Program-made: the position numbers and the translations under genes
Assembly: GCA_003952965.2 (NCBI GenBank)
Contig: CM025849.1
Coordinates: forward strand, 14,869,064-14,933,063
DNA length: 64,000 bases
DNA from: Morella rubra
Lineage: Eukaryota > Streptophyta > Magnoliopsida > Fagales > Myricaceae
Direction: 5' to 3'
Notes under the pieces: generated by a model
Databases searched by the model: none
What the model was told of the DNA's origin: nothing
The model's input: the letters and a program-made list of their open reading frames with translations, nothing else
Shown here: positions 33,663 to 45,600 of the stretch, one piece after another
Position numbering within the stretch: the first letter of the stretch is position 1
How the letters are laid out: every line of letters begins with the position of its first letter

Positions 33663-34252
33663 TGGGATTAAGTGTATATGGTCGTTGTAGGTTCTAGGAC
33701 CATGCCCAGTTGGTATTTTGTGACAATGGACAAGCATGACAGCTTGATGGGTTTAAGGTTGTATTTCCAATGGTCTGTTTGTAATGTTTTGTGACCATGT
33801 ATGGCAAAACAGTTTATTTAGTTTGCGAATGCAATCTCTATGTTTATGTATGGTAAATAGTTAATAGCAGAACTGAATGTATGACAAATTTTCAATGGCA
33901 AAACAGCTCCATGTAATGTTTTTCATCACATTCATTCCCTGTAAACCAAAACCCAGGTACTAAATTAACAAAACTGATCAATGTGACCATTAATGCCACG
34001 GGTCATAACTGAAAATGAGGCCATTCATATACAAATCCAAGTTTCCATAGAAGTATATGGCAGACACGGCCAAAATGCTTACAACAAGCTGTTGAACATC
34101 CCTACCCAAATTGTAGGGACCATTAATTATATCATTTTCAAAAGACTATAAAGACCAACATTACAGCACTTCCAAAAAACTGTGGGGACAATTAATTACA
34201 TCACTTCCAAAAGACTATAACGACCAACATTACAACACTTCCAAAAAACTAC
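33663..34252. other. MULE interior between convergent genes
   Basis: Non-coding. Contains a duplicated phrase around 34140-34240: CCAAAAGACTATAA followed by CGACCAACATTACAACACTT, with an earlier near-copy about 58 bases upstream. It probably holds the 3' ends of both MULE genes. Confidence 0.5.
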
Positions 34253-37200
34253 TCATTGAGTAGCTCGTGCTCTCTCGACGCCTTTAGCACGCCTACTTAT
34301 GACATGTTCTGGATGATCCCCATTAGTAGTCCCTCGGGCTTGCTGCATTCATGAAAAATAGTAGTAAGTAAGTTATAACAAAAAATCATGTAGTGTTTAA
34401 ACCCACAAAGATGCACATTAGAATTAAAGTTTGACATGCTTTCATCTAGCAATATTGCACATCAAAATTATAATTTTACATGTTTTCCTCTAGCAATGGT
34501 CTGCATTCCCTTCACTCGGTTGCCTTTCACACAAAATAATGAAGTTACAATTTGTTTACCTGACTTCCACGTGTCCTAGTTGCTGGTTCTGACTGGTCAG
34601 CTTGTGCAGGTTGAGTCAAAGCATTTGTCCTTGTCTCAATGCCTCCTTGGTCCCCACTTGTAGTATGTCTTGTACCGAATGTACCATCCCCATCCGCACA
34701 CTGCATATACACAATTTACCAACGGATAAAGCAGAATAAACCAGATTTACCAACGTATAATACAACTAATTAGATTTACCAATGCAAAATACAACTAACC
34801 ACTGGAACCAACATATAATACAACCAACCAGATTTTATACTACAATTTATCAGATTCTTCTAAGCTCCTAGATTTTATACCTTCTTCTTTCTCTTGCTAG
34901 ACGATGGCTGAGATGCCGCAGTCGTGCTTGCTCCATCTTGTATCACAAAAAAATATTGATAATGTTAGTTATACTATTTGGTCAATATCAAATTATATTA
35001 AAATAGGTTGAAAAACTTACGGTTGTTGACTTCTTTTTCTTTGTGTATGGCTTCGGGGGATACTTTCGTTCCCCAGGCTTTGGTGGCAGCTTACATCTCC
35101 TTGCATTATGACCAATTGCTCCACATCTCCCGCATTTTGTTATGTAACCACGCCTTGATACCCGACCCGGAGGAGGTGGCTCATCTTCGGCTTTCGCCTT
35201 AACATCCTTGGACGTCCCGCCCTTACCCTCGCCTTTGGTGGAAGCGTAGAAGAGTCAACTTGTACATGTGACCATGACTTCGGATCCAGCAAAGCTTGTA
35301 TAGAAGCTTGATACGCCCGTCGGTATGCATCAAAGTGGTAACAATTGTCCACAAACTCCTCTGGTTTTCTATGAGAGAAATATATGGCAGCCACGACATA
35401 CAGACAAGGTATGCCATTCAATTGCCACTTATCGTAGGTACAAGTTTGATCGCTCATGTTTACCACCCTTCGTTCTTCAGTATGGTGGTCCACCTCAAAC
35501 TCCACCCCATTCCCCCATTTACATATGAAATGGCTGCCAAGCTCCTTATTCTTCTCTAGTTTTTCTTGGATCCGTGGGCATATGTTAAAGCTTGCCTCCT
35601 CAATCCCTAATCGTTTCCCACGAAACCGATTCATAATCATCCTTTTGATAATCTCCATCATACTCACAAGAGGCTTATCTCTTGCCTCCAGCACCCACGC
35701 GTTGAAAGTTTCCGCTATGTTATTCAGAAGCACATCGCTTTTACAGTGTGTAAAAAAAGCGTGTCGGGACCATGCCTACAAGAATTAGAACACCTTAATA
35801 GTTAATACCTTAGTTATTTAATCACTACATTAAGTTAGGAAACTAATAAGCAAAAAGTTTAGTCATTACCTTAGGATCTATCTTAGATAAATACCGGTGT
35901 GCTTCTCCGCTCAAAGCTTCCATTTCCTTCATGTGTCTCTCAAATGCAACGGCGTTGAAGCTTTTGCACACTTCCATAGAACATCCTTATATGCTTGTCC
36001 CTTCCATCCATGCGATTTCATGTTTGCATGCAGGTGCTCTGTGTTAGGCAAAAGAATATCAAAGGCATCAAGCAATCCCTGAAAAAATACCAACATTCAT
36101 GTTAGGTCATAAACAACTCTTAGAAAAATGCTAAATCAAGATATAACTCAAAACACTTACCTTTTGACGGTTGGATATGAATACCCATTCTCGGGTATCA
36201 AAAACCATACCCACGATGCCCTGCACTCATTCTCGCACACCGCGTACGAAATAGGGAACATATCTTCGTTTTCGTCCTTTGCCATCGCACAAAAAAATTG
36301 ACCACCATACGTCCTTTCAAGTGGCATGCATCTACCGCTACGACTGGCCTACAACCCGCCAAAAATCCCGTTCTACAAGCATCTAAAAGCACATACATTC
36401 TTCTGAAGAATCCGTGCTTTCTATCAATGAATGCCATGCTCCCAGGATTAAATTTAGAAATAGCAGCAGCATAATCGTAACAATGCTTGTACTGCTCTGC
36501 ATGACTCCCATTAATTACCTCCAACGCTAGCTTCAATGCTTGGTATGCCTTGTACTTGGACACACCAACCATCCAATCTCGTCGTACTTCTTCAATTAGT
36601 GAATTAGTTGTCAAGTTAGGGGTGTCTCTGATCTTCTCCAAATATTGGTTCGCTATCCATTTGGCAGTAATAGCCCCGTTGATATAGTGGGTACCACATC
36701 TGTGCTTTGATGTGAACGTCTTTATCTAAAACCCATCTGCGTAGTTCTCATTCGAGAAGTGGATTCTCCACGTGTAATTTGGTGCCTTGCACCTCGCTGT
36801 TGGAGGGCTTTCTTGAATAGGTTGAGGTCTCTAAACCTCATCCCTGTGCATAACTTCAACCTTCTTCCACTTGATAAATCTGTGTCGTGGAATTCAGAAC
36901 ACCTTGCTTTAGTTGGACGGCTTTCATCAGCTTCACTGTCACCCTCATTCATACTCTCTTGTGCATCATCACTAGACACCGGTGGTGCCTCCTCGGTGTC
37001 TCTAGCAACAGAGGATGCTGCTCCAAACCAGCGTTTCACATTTTCTCGCTCCCTAGTCTCATCATCTCTAATATTTAAGTTGGGATACAACTCTGGTTGT
37101 TCCTCACCATCACTTCCCTCAAAATCACTCAAAACAAGCGCCTCCTCTACCCCTTCAGCATCCCCATCAACCTTATTATCACTCTCCTCCCTATCTCCAC

Positions 37201-37666
37201 TAAATTCAAACATGTCATCTTCCCCATCTTCCTGATTTGCATTTAAATCATCAGCATCCGACTCCTCTCCACCCATTTGATCTTCATCCCTATCAACGTC
37301 GCCATGAAAGACACCTTCTCCATAAATGTCTTCGACATGATCCTCTTTTACCAGCTCAGGGATGTCGACCGAATGCACTGCATATAAATGCAGCTCTTTC
37401 TTTGGTTGTTGCACTAGAATTTTCAGCAGCTCTCGGACATTGTCATCGGTCTGTAGGTGCGTGAACAGTGTCGCATCATAGTGGGAAAACTTGTATGCGA
37501 AGTGTTCGACGTTCCGATACCCCATTGCGTTGTTGACAAACTTCTTGAAGCACCACAATTGATAAGTAGTCTGGGTCATGGTTGCCAATATTATCAACCT
37601 CTATGCATTATAAACATCTAGCCTTTGACTAAGCTGTCCACCGTGGTGTATGAAAATCTGCACCAT
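34253..37666 (-). pseudogene. MuDR-type MULE transposase, broken
   Basis: Read on the minus strand from ATG 37666 (MVQIFIHHGGQLSQRLDVYN), a TAG follows after 21 codons at 37601-37603. Next comes an acidic Asp/Glu-rich stretch (~37300-36950), then the MuDR N-terminal domain (GMRFRDLNLFKKAL). There the frame shifts to continue as YTWRIHFSNENYADGF, with another in-frame stop near 36724. The catalytic MULE domain begins CRPVVAVDACHLKG (first Asp of the DDE triad present) and has a one-base loss right after HLKG. Exons near 36050-35890 and 35733-35140 carry the rest. The SWIM finger is altered (CTYDKWQLNGIPCLY, Tyr where His is expected). A zinc knuckle CGRCGAIGHNARRC lies at ~35130-35090. The ending RRAKGVERARATQ stops at 34253-34255. 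Several lesions make this a pseudogene. Confidence 0.88.
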
Positions 37667-38916
37667 ATCTAGTCACAAAGAAAACAAAACAAAGTTAACA
37701 GTCAAGATTGGCAAAAAGTCAACTCAAACAAGCTTTACAAAGTACTGCAACATCAGAATTTTAAATCTAACACTTTCTGATATCTATGCTTCAGGTTGGT
37801 GAAAGTACAAGGGAGATGTACTGCACTATAGTTAATAGGTATTGCTTGGAGAACAATCTCAAGAAGGCGTCAGTGATGCAACATAGAGGTTATGAGCCAG
37901 ACTTTGAGACACATTGTCTCTCATAAGCAAGTTAAATAATTGCAGAGACAAGGGTGATTGCAACAGCAACCAGGGTTTTCGGTCAAGGCTTCTTTCTGTA
38001 GGTGGATTTATTGGGAAAATGGGTTCCAAGACCAAACTGGGGTAATTTAGCATTCAGATTCTAGCCTTTGTTGCCATATGTTCCCGTTGGTGCTAGTGCT
38101 AAAATAATGCATGTAGTACAACTGCAAATGCATCATATCATTGCAAACTACAATCAAAATCATTATTTCTTTGTAAAGCTGTCCGATGGACATGGTGTAG
38201 AACACTGCATGACTGCTAAAGGAAATCATTCTTGTTTACGATTATGGTGCAACAATAATATTTTCCAAAATCAAATATCTAGGCATCTTTAAGAGGGCAT
38301 CTAATGCTTTTACATTCATAAATTTCTTACGTAGAAACAAAAGAAAGATTGAAATGATGAGTTTGGACCTGTAAGCATGTGCACGTGTGCATCTTTTCTC
38401 AATAAACAATACAAATAAAGACAACAACCAACAAACAAAAGAATGGACAAGACAATAGATTATTATGACTTAACGACAAGCTGGGACCCCATGCGCAAGG
38501 ACACTAATTTCGCACTCCAAGCCGAGTGGTCCCAACCAAAACAAATGGCCATCAAACAGAGAAGACAAATGGGTCCGCACTATCGAATAAAGAACACAAA
38601 AAAAAATTTGATAAACTAAGCAATATTAGTTGACTAACCTCCAACCTTCTGGAACTCCTCGCCCACACAAACAAGATTCCAATCAGTTACGACCTTCGTT
38701 GTAAGATTGGGGGATAATGGGTTTTGAGATTTACTTAGATTCAGGATTTTGGGTGCCAATTGATTTAGGGTTAGGGTTAAGTATATTATATTTGGGATTT
38801 GAGGGTTGAGATTTAGGGTTCAACGGCTTAGTCTTTCGGGAAGAAGGGAGGGTGGAAAAAATTGGCTAAGTGTGAAATGGTGGGGGGAGAAGGCCACACG
38901 GGTTTTTTTTTGCACC
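37667..38916. other. MULE right interior
   Basis: About 1.25 kb between the transposase start and the right terminal repeat. No coding exon recognised. It probably holds the transposase promoter and leader. The short frames at 37859-38427 have no domain. Confidence 0.5.
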
Positions 38917-39277
38917 AAGAGGAACGGCGCTGTTCCTCTTATTTTTTGATTGCTGATTTTTTTTATTAGGTTACGGGAACAAACCTCTATCTCTTTTTTT
39001 TTTTATTAGTTACATGGAAAATAGATGCTGGCATGGCGTCTGGTTGGCATTTGACCTAGAGATTGTGGGGCTCACTGACACGTGATATTTTTTAAATGGT
39101 GCATACGTGTGAGAGACGTGCCACGTCACCTAGTACCGTTAATTTTTTAAACGGAGTCTGATGGAGGGTATATTTAAAATCGAAAAGTTACCTCATGTAT
39201 ATAAAACCAAATTTTCTTACCCCAAGGATATATTTGTAAAATAAAAATACCATAGAGATATCTGGTGCATTTAAGCC
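38917..39277 (-). repeat. MULE right terminal inverted repeat (~361 bp)
   Basis: Reverse complement of the left repeat, with ~75 bases of extra sequence in two places: a GGTTTTATATACATGAGG stretch and an AGATAGAGGTTTGTTCCCGT stretch. It also contains a CACGTG-type core (ACACGTGA near 39078). Confidence 0.88.
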
Positions 39278-39286
39278 TAAAAATTA
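39278..39286. repeat. 9-bp target duplication (right) of Mutator-like element
   Basis: TAAAAATTA, identical to 32030-32038. Confidence 0.9.
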
Positions 39287-39376
39287 ACCTAGTATATTTT
39301 ATATGCGTAAATGACAACTTTTTTCGGTGAAAAAAGAAAAGAAAATGGAGGTACAGTTCTGCTGCACAAAGACTAG

Positions 39377-39522
39377 AAACCCTAGTTGTTAGTGCGCGTG
39401 TGCATTACGCTTATAACCAAGTGCTCCATAACACGTCTCTCTCTCTCTCTCTCTCTCTCTCTCCCCAATTTTCAGCTAATCGAAGATAAAAATAAAAGGT
39501 ATCGTCGGTGCACAAACCCTAA
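39377..39522 (+). promoter_or_regulatory. Two telo-boxes and a CT microsatellite in ABCE2 leader
   Basis: AAACCCTAG at 39377-39385 and AAACCCTAA at 39514-39522 are telo-box sequences. A TC-repeat (39436-39463) lies between them. Telo-boxes are typical of plant genes for ribosome and translation factors, which fits the ABCE2 product encoded from 39629. Regulation is inferred. Confidence 0.6.
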
Positions 39523-39628
39523 GCTATCGTTCAGACTGCTCGCAAATATTTGCTTGAGAAACAAATCTCTTTTTTGGATGATTTTTTGCATATAATCTGT
39601 GGTTCAGAGAGGAGATAGAGAGCGGGAG

Positions 39629-42600
39629 ATGGCGGAGCGGTTAACGCGTATTGCGATAGTGAGCTCGGACAGGTGCAAGCCCAAGAAGTGCCGCCAGGAA
39701 TGCAAAAAGAGCTGCCCTGTTGTCAAAACCGGTAGCTATGAATTCTACTGTTTTGTTCTTTTAGCAATTCCTATGTGACGATCCATCACGATTTTTAATA
39801 TTGGTCTGTTTAGATTCATATTCCTTTTCTCGTTTGAAAATTATCGATTTGTAATTTTGCCATTGTCTGCAGTTTATTGATAAGCTGGTGTGAAATTACT
39901 GAAGATGAGGAGGGGTTTCTTAATCTATAATTAATTGCTGAAAATTGTGTTCTTTGTTATCGGTTATTAGACTTAAAGGTTTTAATTCTCTTGTGGAAAA
40001 ACCTAAGATTTTTGATATCCATGTTTTTTAAACGACTCAAATTTTAGCTGAAGAGAACTAATGTTACCGATGACAAAAGATAATTTAGAGATTTTGAGCA
40101 GAGGCAGGGTCTGTTCTGTTGGCAACTTGGCAGTGAGATATTTATTGTTGGAGATTGATTCTGTTGGAACAGAGGCAGAGACTTTTCGTTGATGATTGGT
40201 GCAATATATTCTCATTGCTTGGATTGTCTGTTTATTCGACTTGGCAGGCCTTTGGTTTTGGCTTGGCTTTTAGAGAGCTTCTTGTCTGCTTGTTCACAAG
40301 GCTTCAGAGTTACACCAACTTTGATAGAATTTTCTTGTTCTCTGCCTACCCTCTTATTTGTGTTAGATATCTAGCACTCTTGGTTGATCTTTTTAACGTT
40401 TGAATAGAGTTATCCTTGAGCAAATTCTTGATTGTTTTCTGTCATAGTTCAGAGGTCTACTAACTGTGCTGAGTATACGTTGTGACGTTTCCTGATTTTA
40501 TTTTACCAAACTGATCATGACAAAGTATCTGGAGAAGCATAAAGAGGAGAGCTATAATAATAAAAGATGCAAAAATGCGTTTTTGGGTCCAGATATTGGG
40601 TTGAAATAATAATTAGAACATGAAGCTGAACAGATTACTACCTTACCGAAAGCTCATCAAATTAGTACTTAAAGGGTTAATTACGTATGCCTTGTTGAAC
40701 TACCACGCTTACCTGCACTAATAAACTATGATTCCGAGTTGGACCTCAATTCGGGCTTTTAATGCCAGGGATCCTGTTTCATAAGAAACCAGCTTTAAAT
40801 TGAATGGAACTATATATTTAACTATTTTTATATATTCTTTTGTCCAAAGTAGCTCCAGCTTTTGATCGAGGAGATGAATGACTCTGAAACTCCAAATTAG
40901 GGTCCGAGTTGCACTAAATTAAGGTTTTTAGGGTCTACTTGATAATTGGGTGGTTGTTCAGTGGAGGAAAATGTAGTTATCCCATTCTTAGCTATTAGAC
41001 AGCTCGTCCCAAATTGTTCATGCTACGTCCCCAACGAGTTAAGACCATATTTCACTGAACATCAACTAGGTGAATTGGAGAACTTGGGACCACTTCTATA
41101 GGCCAATTCAGTTGATTGAAGGATTGAAGTATAAACAAGATCCTTAAACCAGTTTAGACTTGAGAATCCTGCTGCATTCTGCTTTTGAGAGCAAGTGTGG
41201 GATCTCTTGTACTCTGGGATCTTCCTAATGTCAACACAGGGAGTTTCAAAACCTAACAATGAGCTGAATCCGAGATGAAAAGCTGAAGGTTTCAAGTACT
41301 GTGTTTGCAAGTTGAATTCTCTACTATTACTTTGGCTGATTTTAAATCCAAGGATTGATGCGATGTTGGAATATTTTTGATAAGTAAGCCAATCTTATTA
41401 AAGAAAAAGAGAAATGACAGTACAAGAGACTATACTGACAACATCTAAAGCATACAAGCTAAAAAACTAAGAAAATCCGGAAACCCACAAAAGGATAACC
41501 CAAAACCGAATTAGCCCACAGAAAAAGAGAATGCAACATAGATCCCCCCAAACTAGACAAAGACAAACCCTGTCTTCAAAACACCTCCAATCCCTTTCCC
41601 TCCACAAACACCACCAAATGCAAGCAGGGATCATCTTCCAAATAGTCAACGCAATAGGATCCTCAAACTTCCTCCTCCAACATAGCATAATATCCACTTC
41701 CTTTCTAGGCATAACCCAATCATAGTTGAGAATGCTCAGCACATGCCCCCACAATCCTCTAGCCATCGAGCAATGAAGAAGAAGATGATCAACCGTTTCT
41801 CCATCACACTTACATAAATAGCACCACTCAATCATGCAGACTCCCCTCCTCCTTAAGTTGTCAATGGTCAAAATCTTCCCGTGAATGACCTCCCAAACAA
41901 AGAAAGCAACTCTAGGGGGAACCATGCTCCTCCAACATTGACGCCAAGGAAAATCCTCATTGGAGCCCTCCAACAGCAAAGCATACATCTTTTTCACAGA
42001 GAAAACACCAGTCTTAGAACCCATCCAAAGCATTTTATCCTCTCCCCCTCTCCTCCTTCTCCACGAATAGAGTAAAGAACAAAACTCCGAAAACACCTCC
42101 ATCTCCCAATCATTAAACAGTCTCTCAAAGTGAACATCCCACACTACCTCTCCTGATCCCATCTCCATGCAATCAGCCACCCACGCGTCCTCACGCCTAG
42201 CAAGAGAAAATAAATGAGGAAACTCCACACTTAACGGTTTTTCACCACACCACTTGTCATGCCAATACCGAATTCTGGAACCACTCTTTACCGCGAACCT
42301 AATATGTTCTCTAAAAAGGTTCCACCCTTTGCTAATAAATTTCCACAAACTCACCCCATAAGAACACGTAACCGCCAAAGTGCTCCAACCACCCTCCTCA
42401 CACCCATACTTCTCTGTAATAACAATCTTCCACAAGCTGTCTCTCTCATAATTGAATTGCCAAAGCCAGTTACCAAGGAGAGCTCTATTGAACAAGGGAA
42501 GCCTTTTGAGCCCTAAGCGATGTTGAAATATTAAAAAACAAATATGCTAATGAAATGAAAATTTTTGAAATGGGAATGTTGTACTTGATTTTGTTTCCGA

Positions 42601-45600
42601 ATAAGGAAGGAAATGATCAAGTTGACGAGTGAATAGGGGTTAGGGGAAAGTCTATAACAACATGAGTGGAGAGATTGTTGACGGAGACTATGAGCTTTTG
42701 TGGGATAAAGGGCCAAAAATAATACTTGTATCCTGCCTTAAGTAGTTTGTAAAGGTTCAATGCTTCACTAACTTGAGATTAATGCTTTGGGGAGCTTTGC
42801 GGATACAACGGTTGTCAATCATGAATTTTCAGTCATTAGATGGTGACGAATAAGGGCTTCCAATCTTGATTTGAGAATGGCTAGCAGTTTCTGGGAATAT
42901 CAAAGAGAACTTTGGGGTACATATTGATGTGAGAATGCTGGTAGGAGCTTAAGATGTGTTTGCATTTTGCTTGTTGTTGTGCCGGAGGAGTCTATTTTTG
43001 CTATGCTTGTTTACCGGTTATTTCACTCTCAACATGGAGTTTGGTGAATATTTTTTGGTGGTGGGTATATTGGGTTCCTTACCCTTTTTACTCTACCTGT
43101 GCAGGTAAATTGTGTATTGAGGTTACCTCTGCATCTAAGATTGCTTTCATCTCTGAGGAGCTGTGTATTGGATGTGGTATCTGTGTTAAGGTACATAAAA
43201 GCAGTTGAATTCTATCGATGTCTGTCATCTTCTTTAGTTTTGTCTAACGCGGATGTACTTGTTGTGACTAACTGATCTGTTGGTGCAGAAATGCCCATTT
43301 GAAGCTATTCAAATCATCAACTTGCCAAAAGATCTGGACAAAGATACAACCCACCGCTATGGCCCTAACACTTTTAAATTGCACAGGTTAGTTTCCCACT
43401 GCTTTTATTCGAAAGATGGTGGATTTATTTTTATGTAGATTGAGAGAGCAGGACACTGCATTAACAGGTTACCAGTCCCAAGACCTGGGCAAGTTCTTGG
43501 CTTGGTTGGAACAAATGGTATTGGAAAGTCTACCGCACTGAAAGTTTTGGCTGGGAAACTGAAGCCAAACCTTGGTCGTTTCAATGTAATATGCTTTAGT
43601 ATTATTTTCTTGATTGCTTCTTGACGCTTTTTTCAGGGCTGCTTCTTGATATTTATGTTGATTATTCTATTATTTTTTTTTCTCTTTTTCAGAATCCTCC
43701 AGATTGGCAGGAAATCTTGACATATTTCCGAGGATCTGAGTTGCAAAATTATTTTACTCGTATTCTTGAAGATGATTTGAAGGTGTGGCTTCTTGATTCA
43801 GACACGTTCTTTTACATCTGTGACCTGTCTTATTGAATGAGGAAATAACTGATGAAGGTTTGAAATGTCCTTGTAATTGTAATGCTTTGGTGTATCTTTG
43901 CTGCTACTTATATTCTATTCCAATATTGGTTGTTTGATTAGTCTAATTGAATTTGGTCTCTTCTGGTGGGAGGTCCAGCACCATTGGATCTGTCATAGGC
44001 TCCCAGATTTTGCTATACATTATCTATTATTGGCTATACTTGCAAAGGTGTGATTTTGACATTCCTCTAGAAAGGATGCCATTAACTTGCTCGAGTACAA
44101 TTTGCTTCATAGGATGCAATGTGAGTCGTAGCTTTGACTTTTAGTAAAAGTCAGGCTAAGTCTTGACATGCTTTTAGATGATAATTTTGATGCATATAAT
44201 GCAAAGTTTACACTATCAAGGGGGTGATAAGAAATTCTCTAATCTTTTAGAACTCCTCTGAAACTCAGCCTTAATCCCAAGTAGTTGATGTTGGTATGAA
44301 TCTTCACCTACTAATTGGGTCACTTAAATGTATTCTCGTATTTGCAAGTGACTTGTTCATGAAGCTGGCTATCAGCCTATCTCAACCCTCCATTTTCCCT
44401 GGCTTGGACCTGGCTGTTGACACCTTGAACTGACGCTGGTGGAGTTAGTTCTTCAAATTTTTGATGTCTTAAATATTTCTGCATGTACCAGTAAGAAATT
44501 TTGCGACCCCCCCCCCCCCCACACACACACACACACAGCGAAGAAAGGAAAACGAAATGCATGTATCAGTTTATCAGCCCATGTTTGACCATAGGTCAGA
44601 TGCTCAGTTGTATTGGAGTGTCCTTTGTTTAAAGACTTCCCTTCGGGCTTAAACCACTCCTTATTGAAAATTCAGCTGCTGCTCATTCTAGTTTGTTGTT
44701 TAGCACCTTAATTGGGACAGTGAAGACAATTTTAGTAGTCTACTCTGATGGTTGCATTAACCTGGTTACTTTTTTCTGTTCACTTGCTGTATCAAGCCCT
44801 TGGACTTCATTTAACCTGAAAAAGTTTATTAATCTAAATCAAGAGAACACTTTTGATTGGTAAGATGCTCAATGGGGCATGGCATGTCATGTTTTGTTTG
44901 TCAGTGTATTTCAGAATTTAAAGTGCAGTGGAAAATGAAGATCCCATGATTTTGATATTCTCTGGGTAGTCTTGTGGTTTGCTATTTGAGACCTTTGTTT
45001 AACCGTTTTCTCTCTGCTAAGACAATGTATGTTTGAATTTATTAGGCTATTATAAAGCCCCAGTACGTTGATCACATTCCAAAAGCAGTCCAAGGCAATG
45101 TAGGGCAGGTGTTAGACCAAAAGGATGAGAAAGACATGAAGTCAGAACTTTGTGCTGATCTTGAGCTTAACCAGGTTATAGAGCGTAACGTAGGGGATTT
45201 ATCAGGAGGAGAGCTTCAGAGATTTGCTATTGCTGTTGTTGCTGTACAGAATGCTGAGATATATATGTTTGATGAGCCTTCAAGTTATCTTGATGTGAAG
45301 CAGAGGCTAAAAGCTGCTCAAGTTATCCGATCTTTGCTTAGGCCTCACAGGTTTTGATTTCTCCAGTCTTTTACTGCTCATGATCTCAACGCTTGTTTGT
45401 AATACTATTCAGGCTTTTGATAATGATAATCAGACTACTTAAACTTTGTGTTTCAGCTATGTAATTGTTGTGGAGCATGATCTTAGTGTCCTGGATTACT
45501 TGTCGGATTTCATTTGCTGTTTATATGGGAAACCGGGAGCATATGGGGTTGTAACCCTTCCCTTCTCAGTCAGAGAAGGCATCAATATCTTCTTGGCAGG

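Larger units (their letters stand above)
32039..39277. mobile_element. Complete Mutator-like element (MULE), 7,239 bp
   Basis: Bounded by long terminal inverted repeats (GGTTTAAATGCACCAGATA left; GGCTTAAATGCACCAGATA right, read on the minus strand) and by a perfect 9-bp target duplication. It carries a MuDR-type transposase on the minus strand (34253-37666, now broken) and a GRF-type zinc-finger gene on the plus strand (32534-33662), convergent with each other. The perfect target duplication and complete TIRs argue that the insertion itself is structurally whole, while the frameshifts show that this copy cannot move on its own. It lies ~100 bp right of the LTR element and ~350 bp left of the ABCE2 start codon. 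Confidence 0.93.

Noticed and set aside
36759-37235. 158-codon plus-strand frame inside the MULE
   Set aside because: Antisense of the acidic stretch of the transposase, which gives a Ser-rich artefact.
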